Counted from the stretch's first letter, positions 1 to 9,417 are shown. The stretch is 64,000 bases of DNA from Amycolatopsis decaplanina DSM 44594 (GCF_000342005.1 NZ_AOHO01000038.1:92920-156919), one strand, 5' to 3'. Program-made: numbers and translations. Notes: generated from the letters alone by a model not told the origin.

Positions 1-1868
1 GTGGCATCACCATCTTCGCCGCCGCCGTCAGCTGTTCGTGGGACGGTCATCTCGTCAACCTGATCGACACCCCCGGCCACGTCGACTTCTCCGACGAGGT
101 CGAACGGTCGCTCCGGGTCCTCGACGGCGCGATCGCGGTGTTCGACGGCGTCGCCGGGGTCGAGCCGCAGAGCGAATCGGTGTGGCGCCAGGCCGACCGG
201 CACGGCGTGCCGCGGATCGCGTTCGTCAACAAACTCGATCGCGCGGGTGCCGACCTCGACGCGGCCGTGGTGTCGATCCGGGAGCGGCTGCATCCGCGTC
301 CACTGGTGGTCCAGCTGCCGATCGGGATGGAAGACGGCTTCGTGGGCGTCGTCGACCTGCTGCGGATGCGGTCACTCGTCTGGGCCGATGGTGCCGAGAC
401 GGCCGAGGAAGGGCCTGTGCCGGAGTCGCTTGTGGACGAAGCGAACCGGCGTCGACGGCTGCTCGACGAGGCGGTGGCGGAAGCCCATCCGGCGGCGCTG
501 GAGGAGTTCTGCGAGTCGTCGGCGGTTTCGACGGAGACGCTGGTCTCGGCGCTGCGCGAGCTGACCCGGACCGGCGACGGCGTCGTGGTGCTGTGCGGCT
601 CGGCCTACCGCAACCGTGGTGTGGAGCCGTTGCTGGAAGCCGCGGTGGCGTATTTGCCCGCGCCGTCGGATGTTCCGCCGGTGCGGGGCGAGTACGAAGG
701 CACGGCCCAAGAACGTCCCGCCGATCCTTCGGCGCCGTTCGCGGCACTGGTGTTCAAAGTGACCTCGACCGCCACCGGGCGGTTGACGTTCCTGCGGGTG
801 TATTCGGGCACGATCCGGACTTCGGAGGCGGTGATGGACGTGGGCAGTGGCCGTATCGAGCGTGCCGGCCGCATCCTGCGGGTCCAGGCGGACCGGCACA
901 CCAGGGTGGACAGCGCCGTCGCGGGTGACATCGTCGCGGTGGTCGGGCTGAAGACGGTCCGTCCCGGCGCGACGCTGTGCACGCCGTCGGAGCCGCTTCT
1001 GCTCGAGCCGCCCGTCGTGGCCGATCCGGTCGTGTCGGTCGCCCTCGAGCCGCGGACGGGAACCGACACGGAACGCTTGATGTCGGCGCTGGCACGGCTG
1101 GTCGAGGAGGACCCGTCGCTGGTCATCCGGACCGATCGGGAGACCGGTCAGACCCTGCTGTCGGGGATGGGTGAACTGCACCTGGAGGTGGCGGTGGAGA
1201 AGATCCGGCGTGACCACGGGCTGGACGTCGGGGTCGGACGGCCCCGGGTCGCCTACCGCGAGACGGTCGCCCGTGGCGTGTCCGGTTTCGTCCACCGGCA
1301 CGTCAAACAGGACGGCGGCGCAGGGCAGTTCGCCCACGTCGTCATCGACACGGAACCACTGGAGGAAGGGGAATTCGAGTTCGAGTCCACTGTGGTCGGT
1401 GGCCGAGTGCCGAAGGAATACGTCCGCGCTGTCGAAGCGGGTTGTCGTGACGCGCTGGCGGAAGGCCCGCTCGGCGGGCATCCGGTGACCGGCGTCCGGG
1501 TCACGCTGACGGACGGGGCGACCCATTCGAGGGACTCTTCGGAACTGGCCTTCCGGGCGGCCGGGCGGTTCGCGCTCCGGGCGGCTTTGGCCGCCGGTGC
1601 GATGACGCTGCTGGAGCCGATCGCCGAAGTGACCGTCACGGTGCCCGAAAGCGCCGTCGGCGTGGTGCTCGGCGACCTCACCGCCCGGCGCGGCCGGGTC
1701 CTGGGGTCGGCGGTGCGCGCGGGAACGACCGTGATCACCGCGACCGTGCCGCTGGCCGAACTGTTCGGCTACGCGACGCGGCTGCGCAGCCGGACCCAGG
1801 GCCGGGGCACGTTCACCGCCCGGCCGACCGGCCACGCCCCGGCACCGGAGGGGCAGCCGGCCCGGTGA
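1..1868 (+). CDS. Elongation factor G-like translational GTPase (5' truncated by window edge)
   Basis: This ribosomal translocation GTPase is read from codon 3; its start lies outside the window. Visible are the end of the switch I region (GITI), the G3 motif DTPGHVDF, the G4 motif NKLDRAGAD, the EF-G signature [11 protein letters not shown], and the domain III/IV motif [10 protein letters not shown]. The C-terminus QGRGTF resembles the QGRAT/SF of EF-G. About 621 residues remain of roughly 680, so only the P-loop segment is missing. It is not flanked by rpsL/rpsG or tuf in the visible sequence, so a second, non-housekeeping EF-G is plausible, as actinomycetes often carry one. A ribosomal-protection (TetM/OtrA-type) protein is the alternative, but the EF-G signatures argue against it. 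Confidence 0.85.
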   Translation, partial: GITIFAAAVSCSWDGHLVNLIDTPGHVDFSDEVERSLRVLDGAIAVFDGVAGVEPQSESVWRQADRHGVPRIAFVNKLDRAGADLDAAVVSIRERLHPRPLVVQLPIGMEDGFVGVVDLLRMRSLVWADGAETAEEGPVPESLVDEANRRRRLLDEAVAEAHPAALEEFCESSAVSTETLVSALRELTRTGDGVVVLCGSAYRNRGVEPLLEAAVAYLPAPSDVPPVRGEYEGTAQERPADPSAPFAALVFKVTSTATGRLTFLRVYSGTIRTSEAVMDVGSGRIERAGRILRVQADRHTRVDSAVAGDIVAVVGLKTVRPGATLCTPSEPLLLEPPVVADPVVSVALEPRTGTDTERLMSALARLVEEDPSLVIRTDRETGQTLLSGMGELHLEVAVEKIRRDHGLDVGVGRPRVAYRETVARGVSGFVHRHVKQDGGAGQFAHVVIDTEPLEEGEFEFESTVVGGRVPKEYVRAVEAGCRDALAEGPLGGHPVTGVRVTLTDGATHSRDSSELAFRAAGRFALRAALAAGAMTLLEPIAEVTVTVPESAVGVVLGDLTARRGRVLGSAVRAGTTVITATVPLAELFGYATRLRSRTQGRGTFTARPTGHAPAPEGQPAR

Positions 1869-1873
1869 ACCGA

Positions 1874-1909
1874 CGATGGCCCGCCCACGACACTGTGGGC
1901 GGGCCATCG
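1874..1909. terminator. Hairpin terminator between convergent genes
   Basis: A perfect 15-bp stem (arms 1874-1888 and 1895-1909) with a 6-nt loop begins 5 bp after the EF-G-like stop codon. It stands between that gene and the convergent hydrolase gene ending at 1965 and could serve either strand. No clear T-run follows, as is common in actinomycetes. Confidence 0.75.
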
Positions 1910-1964
1910 CCCGAACCGCTGCCACCCGGCGATCGGGCGCCGGGCGGCAGCCGTCTTCAGCCGG

Positions 1965-2747
1965 TCACGCCGAAGGCCACGGCGGACGGCAGTTCTGCCG
2001 CGGCAATGCGTGCGATCCGTTGGTGAACACGCCGTCCGCGATCGTGTCCTCCATGATCGAACGGTGATCGGTGGGACGGGCCCACTGGTAGCAAAGGTGC
2101 TGGGCGAAATACCCGCCAGGCGCTTCGATGGTGTCGAAGTGGCAGACACCGTCGGTTTCGATGCAGTAGCGGATGAACGGGATACCACCGAAGTCGGTGC
2201 GGCCGGGCCCGAACGACACGTAGCCGCCGAACGGCGACGGCGCCCCGGTCCCCGCCGGGAGAACCGCGCTGATCCCGCGTCCTGGCCTGCCGACGGGCTG
2301 CATCGGGTCGGCGAAGATCTTCGCCCTGAACCGCGACTTGTCCACGGCCAGTTTCCCGTCGGCGATGTCGTTCAGCACCAGGTTCGCGACCAGTGCGCCC
2401 TGCGAGTAGCCGACGACGGTGAATTCCGCCCCGGGGTTCTCGTCGAAGGAGCTCTGGACGACACGACGGGCTTCTTCGTGCCCGCGCGCGACGCTCTGGT
2501 CCATCGGCGTCTGGTCGCAGTCGGGGGCGCCGAGGGCGCCCGCCGGGTAGTGGACCACCTTCTTGACGCCGCCCCGCAACCAGGCGTCGTTGTAGACCGT
2601 GGCGGCCCCGTCGCAGGTGCCGCCGATGAGGAGGTAATAACGCGCCTCGTCGGCCGTCGCGGCCTGGGCCGACGGCACGACGGCGCCGATCAGTCCGGCG
2701 GCCAGCGCGGCCGCCGCCAGAACCCCCCTGAGTTTCTTCACATGCAT
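1965..2747 (-). CDS. Secreted PE-PPE domain alpha/beta hydrolase
   Basis: The product has 260 residues. The first ~29 form a Sec signal peptide (MHVKKL, an Ala/Leu core, then a VPSAQA-type cleavage site). The mature part is a serine hydrolase of the PE-PPE/cutinase-like fold: IGGTCDG after the first strand and nucleophile motif GYSQGA with Ser115. Such enzymes act on ester substrates such as lipids or cell-envelope esters outside the cell; the substrate here is unknown. Six cysteines in the mature part suggest disulphides. The ATG follows AAAGGA at good spacing. The gene stands alone. Confidence 0.8.
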   Translation of the reverse strand: MHVKKLRGVLAAAALAAGLIGAVVPSAQAATADEARYYLLIGGTCDGAATVYNDAWLRGGVKKVVHYPAGALGAPDCDQTPMDQSVARGHEEARRVVQSSFDENPGAEFTVVGYSQGALVANLVLNDIADGKLAVDKSRFRAKIFADPMQPVGRPGRGISAVLPAGTGAPSPFGGYVSFGPGRTDFGGIPFIRYCIETDGVCHFDTIEAPGGYFAQHLCYQWARPTDHRSIMEDTIADGVFTNGSHALPRQNCRPPWPSA

Positions 2748-2824
2748 CGTCCTTTCGTTCGACTACGGTGCGTGTTCGAACGCTAGGGACGCGTCATGAA
2801 ATTCTGATGAAACCCCGTCGGGCG

Positions 2825-3175
2825 TCAGCGATGGGAGAGCACGTTGACCACGTGCCCGCTGGGATCGCGGACGAAGAACCGCCGGACGCCCCACGGCTCG
2901 TCGGTCAGTTCGTGCACGATCTCGGCACCGGCCGCCTTGGCCGCCGTGTACCGCGCGTCGACGTCGTCGACCTCGATCGAGGCGACCGGCACGACGGGCG
3001 CCGTCTCGTCATGGGTCATGAGGCTCAGCTGGACCTCCGGCCGCCGCGGATCGGCCAGGGTCACGATCCAGCCGTGATCCATCACCACCTCGAAGCCGAG
3101 AACCTGTACGTAGAAGGCTTTCGCCTGCTCCAGCGTCTGGGTTTCGAGGTCGGTGACCACTCTCTTGATCGACAT
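2825..3175 (-). CDS. VOC (glyoxalase/bleomycin-resistance-like) family protein
   Basis: A 116-residue single-domain VOC protein with paired beta-alpha-beta-beta-beta modules: VTDLETQTLEQAKAFYVQVLGF at the start and VRDPSGHVVNVLSH at the end, the usual position of a metal-binding Glu/His pair. The ATG at 3175 (MSIKR) fits the family start; an upstream in-frame extension to 3265 lacks homology to the fold. Reaction and substrate cannot be inferred. Its 5' third overlaps the 3' end of the upstream MFS frame on the same strand. Confidence 0.75.
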   Translation of the reverse strand: MSIKRVVTDLETQTLEQAKAFYVQVLGFEVVMDHGWIVTLADPRRPEVQLSLMTHDETAPVVPVASIEVDDVDARYTAAKAAGAEIVHELTDEPWGVRRFFVRDPSGHVVNVLSHR

Positions 3176-4409
3176 GCGCGGATACTGGCACAGGGGTCCG
3201 ACGGTTTCGGGGGAGCAGGAGCGGCGTCGCGAGCATGAGCGTCCCGGCGATGCCGACCGCGACACGCGGGCCGGTGAACGCGGCGAGCAGGCCCCACAAC
3301 GCGGTCAGTGCGGCGGTGGTGAGCTTGCCGGCGATCGACCAGGCCGACAGCGTGCGCGCCGCGCGGTCGAGGGGCACCTGTTCGAGCCTGCTGGTGGCGA
3401 GCACGGGGTTGAACACGCCGATGCAGGTGATCAGGCAGAGCTCGACGACGATGACCAGGATCAACCCGGGCACACCTGGCTGGATGAAGACCAGCCCGAC
3501 GGGCCAGCAGATCCGCAGCCGACCTGCGACGAAGAGGACCTTGTCCCGGCCGTACCGGGCGACCACGGTCCGGGAGATTCTCGCCCCGATCAACCCGCCG
3601 AGACAGGGCACGGCGAAGGCGACCGCGTACTCCCACGGCGCGAAGCCGAGTTGCCCGAGCATCAGGACGGCGACCAGCGGCGCGGTCGCCATGATCAGGC
3701 CGTTGACCACGAGCGTGTTGACGAACAGGGGCCGCAGCAACGGATGGGTGAGGATGAACCGCCACCCCTCGCGCAGGTCGCGGCCGGTCAACCGAAAGCC
3801 TTCCGGCCTCGCGGGTGGCGGTTCCGAACCGCCGGCCGCACGGATGCCGATCGCCGAGAGCAGATAGCTGACCGCGTCGGCGGCGATCGTGATCACCGGC
3901 CCGAACAGGCCGACGGCGAAACCGCCGAGCGGGGGGCCGAGCACGGTCGCCGTCCAGGTCGTCGATTCGAACCGGGCGTTCGCGACCAGCAGATCCTCGG
4001 GCGGCAGCAGGGTTTTCAGGAACGCCCCACTGGCGGCCAGGAACGTGATGTCGGCCGCGGCGACGACGACGGACACGGCGAGAAGCTGACCGAAACCGAG
4101 CAGCCCGAGCGCGTACGCCACCGGGACGGTCAGCAGCGCTACGCACCGGACCAGGTCCATCGCGATCATCACCGGTCGTTTGCGGCGGAATTCGACCCAG
4201 GGCCCGAGCGGCAGCGCGACCACGGCGCCCACGACGAGACCGGCGGCGGCCAGCAGCGAGACCTCGGTGGTGCCCGCGCCGAGCACGACGATGGCGATCA
4301 GGCTGAACGCGTCGAACGCGAACCTGGTTCCGAACGCGCTCGCCGCGTATGCCGCCCACAACCAGCCGAACCGTCGCCCCAGCGATCTCCCACCCACCCG
4401 CGAGATCAA
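3009..4409 (-). CDS. MFS transporter
   Basis: The product has 466 residues with about 10-12 hydrophobic segments and resembles the macrolide/enterobactin exporter type of the major facilitator superfamily (N-terminal LWAAYAASAFGTRFAFDAF, cytoplasmic loop EFRRKRPVM). The transporter proper ends near residue 390 (LLLPRNRR); a hydrophilic tail of ~75 residues follows and is read through the first half of the VOC gene in another frame, a 167-bp overlap. The tail may be non-native, from loss of the original stop. The start is uncertain: TTG at 4409 or GTG at 4397, neither with a convincing ribosome binding site. The substrate is unknown. Confidence 0.7.
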   Translation of the reverse strand: MISRVGGRSLGRRFGWLWAAYAASAFGTRFAFDAFSLIAIVVLGAGTTEVSLLAAAGLVVGAVVALPLGPWVEFRRKRPVMIAMDLVRCVALLTVPVAYALGLLGFGQLLAVSVVVAAADITFLAASGAFLKTLLPPEDLLVANARFESTTWTATVLGPPLGGFAVGLFGPVITIAADAVSYLLSAIGIRAAGGSEPPPARPEGFRLTGRDLREGWRFILTHPLLRPLFVNTLVVNGLIMATAPLVAVLMLGQLGFAPWEYAVAFAVPCLGGLIGARISRTVVARYGRDKVLFVAGRLRICWPVGLVFIQPGVPGLILVIVVELCLITCIGVFNPVLATSRLEQVPLDRAARTLSAWSIAGKLTTAALTALWGLLAAFTGPRVAVGIAGTLMLATPLLLPRNRRTPVPVSAHVDQESGHRPRNPDAGAGESLLRTGSRLRGGDGSRLDRDPGRSAAAGGPAEPHDP

Positions 4410-4478
4410 AGCAAGCCGGGGCGCCGAAGTCGAACAACGGGTCGTTGGCGGGTCACAACCGCGAGTTGTACGACCCGC

Positions 4479-5672
4479 TCAGAGATCCCCGAGCGCGGTG
4501 ACCGGCGACTCGACGCAGTCGGCGACGAACCGCAGGAAGCCGCCGGCGGTCCCGCCGTCGCACACCCGGTGGTCGAACGCCAGCGTCAGCTCGCAGATCT
4601 TCCTCGCCACCAGCGCGCCGTCGACCACCCAGGCACGGTCGATGATCCGGCCGATGCCGAGAATCGCCGCTTCCGGGTGATTGATGATCGCGGCGGAACC
4701 GTCCACCCCGAACACTCCGTAGTTGTTCACCGTGAAGGTCCCGCCGGTGAGGCCGGCCGGGCCGAGCTTTCCTTCCCTGGCCTGCGCGGTCCGGTCTCCG
4801 ATCGCCGCCGAAAGCTCCCTTGTGGACAGCGAACCCGCGTCACGGACCACCGGTACGACGAGACCCCGGTCGGTTTGCGCGGCGAAACCGAGGTTGATGT
4901 CCCGCAGCTGGACGATCTCGTCGCCTTCGACGCGCGAGTTCAGCTCGGGGTACTTCCGCAGACCCGCGACGGCGAACCGGGCGACGAGGCCGAGAAGACT
5001 CACCGGGCGATCCGGCGACGAGGCGTTGAGGGACTTCCGCGCGGCGACGAGTTCGGTCGCGTCGACGTCGACCCAGACCGTCGCCTCGGGGATCTGACGC
5101 CGCGAGGTCGTCAGCTTGTCCGCGACCGCCTTGCGGACCCCGGTCAGCGGTATCCGCGTTTCGCCGTCCTTTTGCTCGGGGACGGTGAGCGCCGCTTCGA
5201 CGTCGGCGCGCCGGATGATGCCGCCCGGACCGCTGCCGATCAGCTTCGTCAGGTCGATCTTGTTGTCGACGGCCATCTTGCGGACGAACGGCGAGATCAC
5301 GCCCGGCGCTTTCGGCGGCTTCCCGGGAGTGGCGACGACGGTGCGCGTCCGGCGGCGCCTGGCCGTGGTGGTCGTGCCGTAGCCGATGAGGACGTTGCCG
5401 CTGCCTTCGCTCGCGGTCGTCACGCCGGGTTCGGCGAACCCGGGGCCGATGGTGAGCAGGGGAGCGCCGACCGGCAGCGACTGACCGGGTTCGCCATGGA
5501 GGCGGGTGACGACGCCGGCGAACGGCACCGGCACCTCGACCGCTGCCTTCGCGGTCTCGATCTCGACGACGGGCTGGTCGACGCCGACGGTGTCGCCTTC
5601 CGCGACGAGCCAGGTGACGATGGTGCCTTCGGTCAGTCCCTCGCCGAGGTCCGGGAGCAGGAAATCAGGCAC
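4479..5672 (-). CDS. bkdC: Branched-chain 2-oxoacid dehydrogenase E2 (dihydrolipoamide acyltransferase)
   Basis: A 397-residue E2 subunit. Domains in order: lipoyl domain (residues 1-80, ETAKA with lipoyl-lysine Lys42), a short Arg-rich linker, peripheral subunit-binding domain (~125-160, SPFVRKMAVDNKIDL), and the catalytic acyltransferase domain ending in FDHRVCDGG with the HxxxDG catalytic motif. The GTG start at 5672 overlaps the E1beta stop by 8 nt, implying translational coupling as the last gene of the bkd operon. The complex turns branched 2-oxoacids into acyl-CoA starters for branched fatty acids and polyketides. Exact acyl preference is inferred from the operon and from the Lrp neighbour. 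Confidence 0.88.
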   Translation of the reverse strand: MPDFLLPDLGEGLTEGTIVTWLVAEGDTVGVDQPVVEIETAKAAVEVPVPFAGVVTRLHGEPGQSLPVGAPLLTIGPGFAEPGVTTASEGSGNVLIGYGTTTTARRRRTRTVVATPGKPPKAPGVISPFVRKMAVDNKIDLTKLIGSGPGGIIRRADVEAALTVPEQKDGETRIPLTGVRKAVADKLTTSRRQIPEATVWVDVDATELVAARKSLNASSPDRPVSLLGLVARFAVAGLRKYPELNSRVEGDEIVQLRDINLGFAAQTDRGLVVPVVRDAGSLSTRELSAAIGDRTAQAREGKLGPAGLTGGTFTVNNYGVFGVDGSAAIINHPEAAILGIGRIIDRAWVVDGALVARKICELTLAFDHRVCDGGTAGGFLRFVADCVESPVTALGDL

Positions 5673-6663
5673 CGGCCACCACCGGTTCGTCGTTCCACTG
5701 CAGCCGGGCGACGGTGTCCAGGATCCGGTCGACGTCCGGAAGCTGATGGCGCTCCAGTTTCGGTGGCGGATAGGGGATGTCGAGCCCCGTGACCCGCAGA
5801 ACGGGCGCGTGGAGCTGGTGGAAGCACTGCTCGGTGACCCGGGCGACCACCTCGGCACCGTAGCCGCCGAACCCGGCGGCCTCGTGGACGACGACCGCGC
5901 GCCCGGTGCGGCGCACCGAAGCGGTGACGGTCTCGTCGTCGAACGGGCTCAGCGACCTCAGATCGACCACCTCGACGTCCCAGCCTTCGGCGGTCGCGGC
6001 CTCCGCGGTCTCCAGCGCGGTGGCGACCATCGGGCCGTACGCGATCAGCGTGACGTCTTTGCCCTCACGGCGCACGATCGCGCGGTCCATGGCCGCGCCG
6101 TCCCGGGTGAAGGACACGGGTTCCTTCGACCAGTAGCGGCATTTGGGTTCGAGGAAGATCACCGGATCCGGTGAGTCGATCGCGTCGCGCAGGAGGTCGT
6201 AGGCGTCCTGGGGAGTGCCGGGCGTGACGACACGCAGGCCGGGCGTGTGGGTGTAGTAGGCCTCGCTCGAATCGCAGTGGTGCTCGACGCCGCCGATCCC
6301 GCCCGCGTAGGGGATCCGGATGACCATCGGCAATGACAAGGCGCCGCGGGTGCGGTTCCGCAGTTTCGCCACGTGCGAGGTGATCTGCTCGAAGGCGGGG
6401 TAGGCGAAGGCGTCGAACTGCATCTCGACCACCGGACGGAACCCGCCCATCGCCATCCCGACCGCGAAGCCGACGATGCCGGATTCGGCCAGCGGTGTGT
6501 CGAAACAGCGTTCCTCGCCGAAGTCGGCGGTGATGCCGTCGGTCACCCGGAACACGCCACCGAGCGGGCCGACGTCCTCACCGAAGATCAGCACGCGATC
6601 GTCGTCCTTCACGGCGTCGCGCAAAGCGATGTTGAGTGCCTGGGCCATCGAGATCTCAGTCAT
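5665..6663 (-). CDS. bkdB: Branched-chain 2-oxoacid dehydrogenase E1 beta subunit
   Basis: A 332-residue transketolase-type beta subunit with the typical N-terminus MAQALNIALRDAVKDD, FGEDVGPLGGVFRVTDG, DTPLAESGIVGFAVGMA and C-terminal transketolase domain (VVHEAAGFGGYGAEV). With E1alpha it forms the thiamine-diphosphate-dependent decarboxylase of the complex. Its ATG shares one base with the E1alpha stop (TGATG) and its stop lies inside the E2 start, so the three genes are coupled. Length is normal for the family. Confidence 0.9.
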   Translation of the reverse strand: MTEISMAQALNIALRDAVKDDDRVLIFGEDVGPLGGVFRVTDGITADFGEERCFDTPLAESGIVGFAVGMAMGGFRPVVEMQFDAFAYPAFEQITSHVAKLRNRTRGALSLPMVIRIPYAGGIGGVEHHCDSSEAYYTHTPGLRVVTPGTPQDAYDLLRDAIDSPDPVIFLEPKCRYWSKEPVSFTRDGAAMDRAIVRREGKDVTLIAYGPMVATALETAEAATAEGWDVEVVDLRSLSPFDDETVTASVRRTGRAVVVHEAAGFGGYGAEVVARVTEQCFHQLHAPVLRVTGLDIPYPPPKLERHQLPDVDRILDTVARLQWNDEPVVAGA

Positions 6664-7760
6664 CAGCCCTCCACGGCTTCCAGCTCGGCCGCGACCAGCG
6701 CCCGCTGAGCGGCCAGCTGACGGGTCGGAACGGCGTACACGTGCTCGAACAGGGACAACGGGTCCGGCTCCACGTCGGCGTTCAGGGTGTCGCGCACCCC
6801 GGCGGCGAACGTCTCCGCCTCAACGCGGAATCGCTCGATATCGTTGTCGTACAACAGGTTCTCGTTGGTCAAGTAGGTCTCGAGACGGCGAATCGGATCG
6901 GCCGCGCGCCACTTCTCGACCTCGGCCTGGTCGCGGTACCGGGTGGCGTCGTCGGCGTTGGTGTGTGCGTCGATCCGGTAGGTGTGCGCCTCGACCAGGA
7001 CGGGCCCGCGACCGGAGCGCGCGTGCGCGACGGCGTCGTCCAGCACCGAAAGGACGGCGACGGCGTCGTTGCCGTCGACCTGTTCGGAGCGGATGCCGTA
7101 GCCGACACCCTTGTAGGCCAGCGCGGGGGCGGCGCTCTGCTTCTCGAACGGCACCGAGATCGCGAACCCGTTGTTCTGCACGAAGAACACCACCGGTGCC
7201 TGGAACACGGCCGCGAAGTTGAGCGCCTCGTGGAAGTCGCCTTCGCTGGTGGCGCCGTCCCCGATGAGCGCGAACGCGACGGCGTCCTCGCCGCGGCGTC
7301 GCATCGCGTGGGCGAGCCCCGCCGCGTGGAGGGTCTGGGTCGCCAGCGGGGTGCACTGGGGAGCGACACGGGTTTTGACGGGGTCGTAGCCGCAATGCGC
7401 GTCGCCGCGGAGCAGCGTCAGGATCTGACCCGGTTCGAGCCCACGGGCGACCAGCGCGACCGAGTCGCGATAGGTGGGGAAGAGCCAGTCGGCGTTGGTG
7501 AGGGCCAGCGCGCTCGCGACCTGGCAGGCCTCCTGGCCGGCACTCGACGGATACACCGCGAGACGGCCCTGTTTGGTCAGCGCGGTCGCCTGCGCGTCGA
7601 ACCGGCGGCCGAGCACCATCAGCCGGTAGGCCTCGACGAGCCGTTCGGACGGCGGCTCCGAATAGCCGGCGTGCTCGTCGACGCGTGTGCCGTCTTCGGC
7701 GAGGAACCGCACCGGCACTCCGGACGGCAGCAACGCGGCGGCAGGGGTCTCCCGCGGCAT
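6663..7760 (-). CDS. bkdA: Branched-chain 2-oxoacid dehydrogenase E1 alpha subunit
   Basis: The product has 365 residues. The thiamine-diphosphate-binding signature GDGATSEGDFHEALNFAA through the NN of VQNNGFAIS is intact, as are YRDSVALVARG and the phosphorylation-loop-like region HTYRIDAHTNADDATRY. The chosen ATG at 7760 follows GAAAGGTGG. First gene of the bkdABC operon, divergent from an Lrp regulator 78 bp away, as in other actinomycetes where an Lrp-type BkdR controls these genes. Confidence 0.9.
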   Translation of the reverse strand: MPRETPAAALLPSGVPVRFLAEDGTRVDEHAGYSEPPSERLVEAYRLMVLGRRFDAQATALTKQGRLAVYPSSAGQEACQVASALALTNADWLFPTYRDSVALVARGLEPGQILTLLRGDAHCGYDPVKTRVAPQCTPLATQTLHAAGLAHAMRRRGEDAVAFALIGDGATSEGDFHEALNFAAVFQAPVVFFVQNNGFAISVPFEKQSAAPALAYKGVGYGIRSEQVDGNDAVAVLSVLDDAVAHARSGRGPVLVEAHTYRIDAHTNADDATRYRDQAEVEKWRAADPIRRLETYLTNENLLYDNDIERFRVEAETFAAGVRDTLNADVEPDPLSLFEHVYAVPTRQLAAQRALVAAELEAVEG

Positions 7761-7838
7761 GACGCAGCACCACCTTTCACAGACATATGATGCTGAGATG
7801 GTGGTTTCCGAAGTCCCAGTGTTCAAGAGGCAAGCGAA
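7761..7838. promoter_or_regulatory. Divergent bkd/Lrp control region
   Basis: This 78-bp gap must hold the promoters of both the bkd operon (leftwards) and the Lrp gene (rightwards). It is AT-richer than its surroundings, with the run ACATATGATG at about 7782. Lrp proteins commonly bind between themselves and their target; I see no clean palindrome that would fix an operator. Confidence 0.45.
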
Positions 7839-8378
7839 ATGAGCGACAAACTGTCCGCAGGATCGGTTCAGAGAGGCCAACCGTCCAGTAGCGGTGTGGC
7901 TCACGGCCGGGATCCGGGACGAACGGTCCTTGCCCTCGACGACATCGACCGCGCGATCCTCGCCGAGCTGACCGTCGACGGCAGGCTCGCCGTCCGCGCA
8001 CTGGCGGAACGACTGCACATCTCGCGCACCAACGCCTACGCGAGACTGGACCGCCTGATGTCCGAAGGCGTCATCACCGGCTTCGGCGCCCGGATCGACC
8101 CTCGGCGTGCCGGGCTCGGGACGAGCGCGTACATCCTGATCACCGTCGAGCAGACGTCGTGGCGCACGATGTCGGCCGAGTTGCGGGAGATCCCGTTCGT
8201 CGAGCACGTTTCGCTCGTCGGCGGCGACTTCGACATCCTGCTGCTGGTGCGGACGCCGGACAACGCGTCGCTACGGGATGTCGTCCTGGAACGGCTGCAG
8301 GCACTGGACGGCGTGCGGTCGACGCGGACCTGGCTGATCTTCGAGGAGCAGCCGGGCGCCGCCCCTCGTGAGTGGTGA
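7839..8378 (+). CDS. Lrp/AsnC family regulator, probable BkdR
   Basis: The product has 179 residues: a ~30-residue unordered N-terminus, an AsnC-type helix-turn-helix (DDIDRAILAEL, ISRTNAYARLDRLMSEGVITGF) and a RAM ligand-binding domain (YILITVEQ, VSLVGGDFDILLLVRT). Divergent placement next to bkdA points to amino-acid-responsive control of the bkd operon; this is inference from context. The last three codons and the stop lie inside a 46-bp palindromic repeat, so the repeat appears to have landed on, or evolved at, the 3' end of the gene. Confidence 0.85.
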   Translation: MSDKLSAGSVQRGQPSSSGVAHGRDPGRTVLALDDIDRAILAELTVDGRLAVRALAERLHISRTNAYARLDRLMSEGVITGFGARIDPRRAGLGTSAYILITVEQTSWRTMSAELREIPFVEHVSLVGGDFDILLLVRTPDNASLRDVVLERLQALDGVRSTRTWLIFEEQPGAAPREW

Positions 8379-8410
8379 GGACGGTTAGAACCGTCCTCAC
8401 CACTCACGAG
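8365..8410. repeat. Palindromic repeat, family A, copy 1
   Basis: A perfect inverted repeat with 22-bp arms (8365-8386 and 8389-8410) separated by AG. The same element recurs at 39490-39535 with a compensatory G-C to A-T change in the stem, and as a half element at 39669-39690. It overlaps the Lrp stop codon and may also terminate that transcript. Confidence 0.85.
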
Positions 8411-8416
8411 TCCGTG

Positions 8417-9346
8417 GTGAGCAGGTGGACCTGGGTGCGTGCGACGGTGGCCCTGATGGTCGCCGCGGCGAGTGTCGCGATCGTCCAAACGATTCAACCG
8501 GGCACCGCCGAAGCCCAGGCGGCACCCGCCGCGGCCGGCCGGTCCGCGATCTACGGCGGGGGACCGTTCTATCAGGACGGGCAGGGTGTCATGGACGTCC
8601 TGCGCTCGTCGGGCTTCACCGCGGTCATCCTGTGGAGCATCCACGTCCACGACAACGGGGACCTGTACTACAACGACCACCTCGTGGTCAGGGGTGGCCA
8701 GTACGTCGGCGACGCAGGGTGGCCCGCGCGCCTGCGGACGCTCAAGCAGGCGCCGACGTCCGTCGACCGCATCGAGGTCTCGGTCGGCGCCTGGGGCACG
8801 CCGGACTGGGAAGCGATCGACAACCTGATCACACGCGACGGCACCGGCAGCGGGACCGTGCTGTACCGCAACTTCCTCGCGCTGAAGAACGCCACCGGCG
8901 CGGACGCGATCAACAACGATGACGAAGCGCACTACGACGTCGACTCGACCGTCGCTTTCGCGCGAATGGCGAACGCCATGGGCTACCGGAACTTCACGCT
9001 TGCGCCGTACACGGCGGTCTCGTACTGGCAGGGCGTGAAGAACGGGCTCGGCGGCCTTGTCGACCGCGTGTACCTGCAGGCGTACGCGGGCGGCAGCGGC
9101 AACGACCCGGCGACGTGGTCGCGGTCGCTCGGCATGCCGGTGGATCCGGGACTGTGGAGCAAGAACGGTTCCGGCTGCACCGCTGGGGACTCGCCCGCGC
9201 AGGTGGAGAGCAAGATGCGGGCCTGGAAGTCGTCCGCGGGGATCCCCGGCGGCTTCATGTGGCTGTACGACGACATCAAGAAGTGTTCGGCGCAAGGTAC
9301 GGCCGCCGACTACGCACGGGCGATCAACACCGCCACCACCGGCTGA
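8417..9346 (+). CDS. Secreted glycoside-hydrolase-like (TIM-barrel-like) protein
   Basis: About 309 residues from the GTG at 8417 (an in-frame GTG at 8414 is equally possible). Residues 1-36 are a signal peptide ending in an EAQA-type site. The mature part opens IYGGGPFY, contains VMDVLRSSGFTAVILWSIHVH, an acidic NNDDEAHYDVDSTVAFARMANAMGYRNFT segment and a late GGFMWLYDD, suggesting an alpha/beta barrel of the GH18-like type with acidic residues at strand ends. Two cysteines (CTAGD, KKCSA) may pair. Substrate is unknown. No clear ribosome binding site is seen because the preceding sequence is the family A palindrome. Confidence 0.65.
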   Translation: MSRWTWVRATVALMVAAASVAIVQTIQPGTAEAQAAPAAAGRSAIYGGGPFYQDGQGVMDVLRSSGFTAVILWSIHVHDNGDLYYNDHLVVRGGQYVGDAGWPARLRTLKQAPTSVDRIEVSVGAWGTPDWEAIDNLITRDGTGSGTVLYRNFLALKNATGADAINNDDEAHYDVDSTVAFARMANAMGYRNFTLAPYTAVSYWQGVKNGLGGLVDRVYLQAYAGGSGNDPATWSRSLGMPVDPGLWSKNGSGCTAGDSPAQVESKMRAWKSSAGIPGGFMWLYDDIKKCSAQGTAADYARAINTATTG

Positions 9347-9417
9347 CCCGGGGTGCTGTAACGCTCTCCGCCCTTCCGCCGAATATAGGCGGGTTCGATG
9401 GCGGAGGCGGAGGGATC

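Noticed and set aside
2010..2786. Plus-strand frame opposite the PE-PPE hydrolase
   Set aside because: It is a shadow; the minus strand has signal peptide, GYSQGA motif and ribosome binding site.
3153..5792. Long open frame of 879 codons on the plus strand
   Set aside because: It is a shadow of the MFS and bkdC genes on the minus strand; composition is Arg/Gly/Asp-rich with no domain, whereas the minus-strand products have clear motifs.
8372..8416. Upstream ATG start for the secreted TIM-barrel-like protein
   Set aside because: It lies in the palindromic repeat, and the same repeat gives the same peptide MVRTVRTVLTTHE at 39497, so it is a by-product of the repeat rather than a coding N-terminus.
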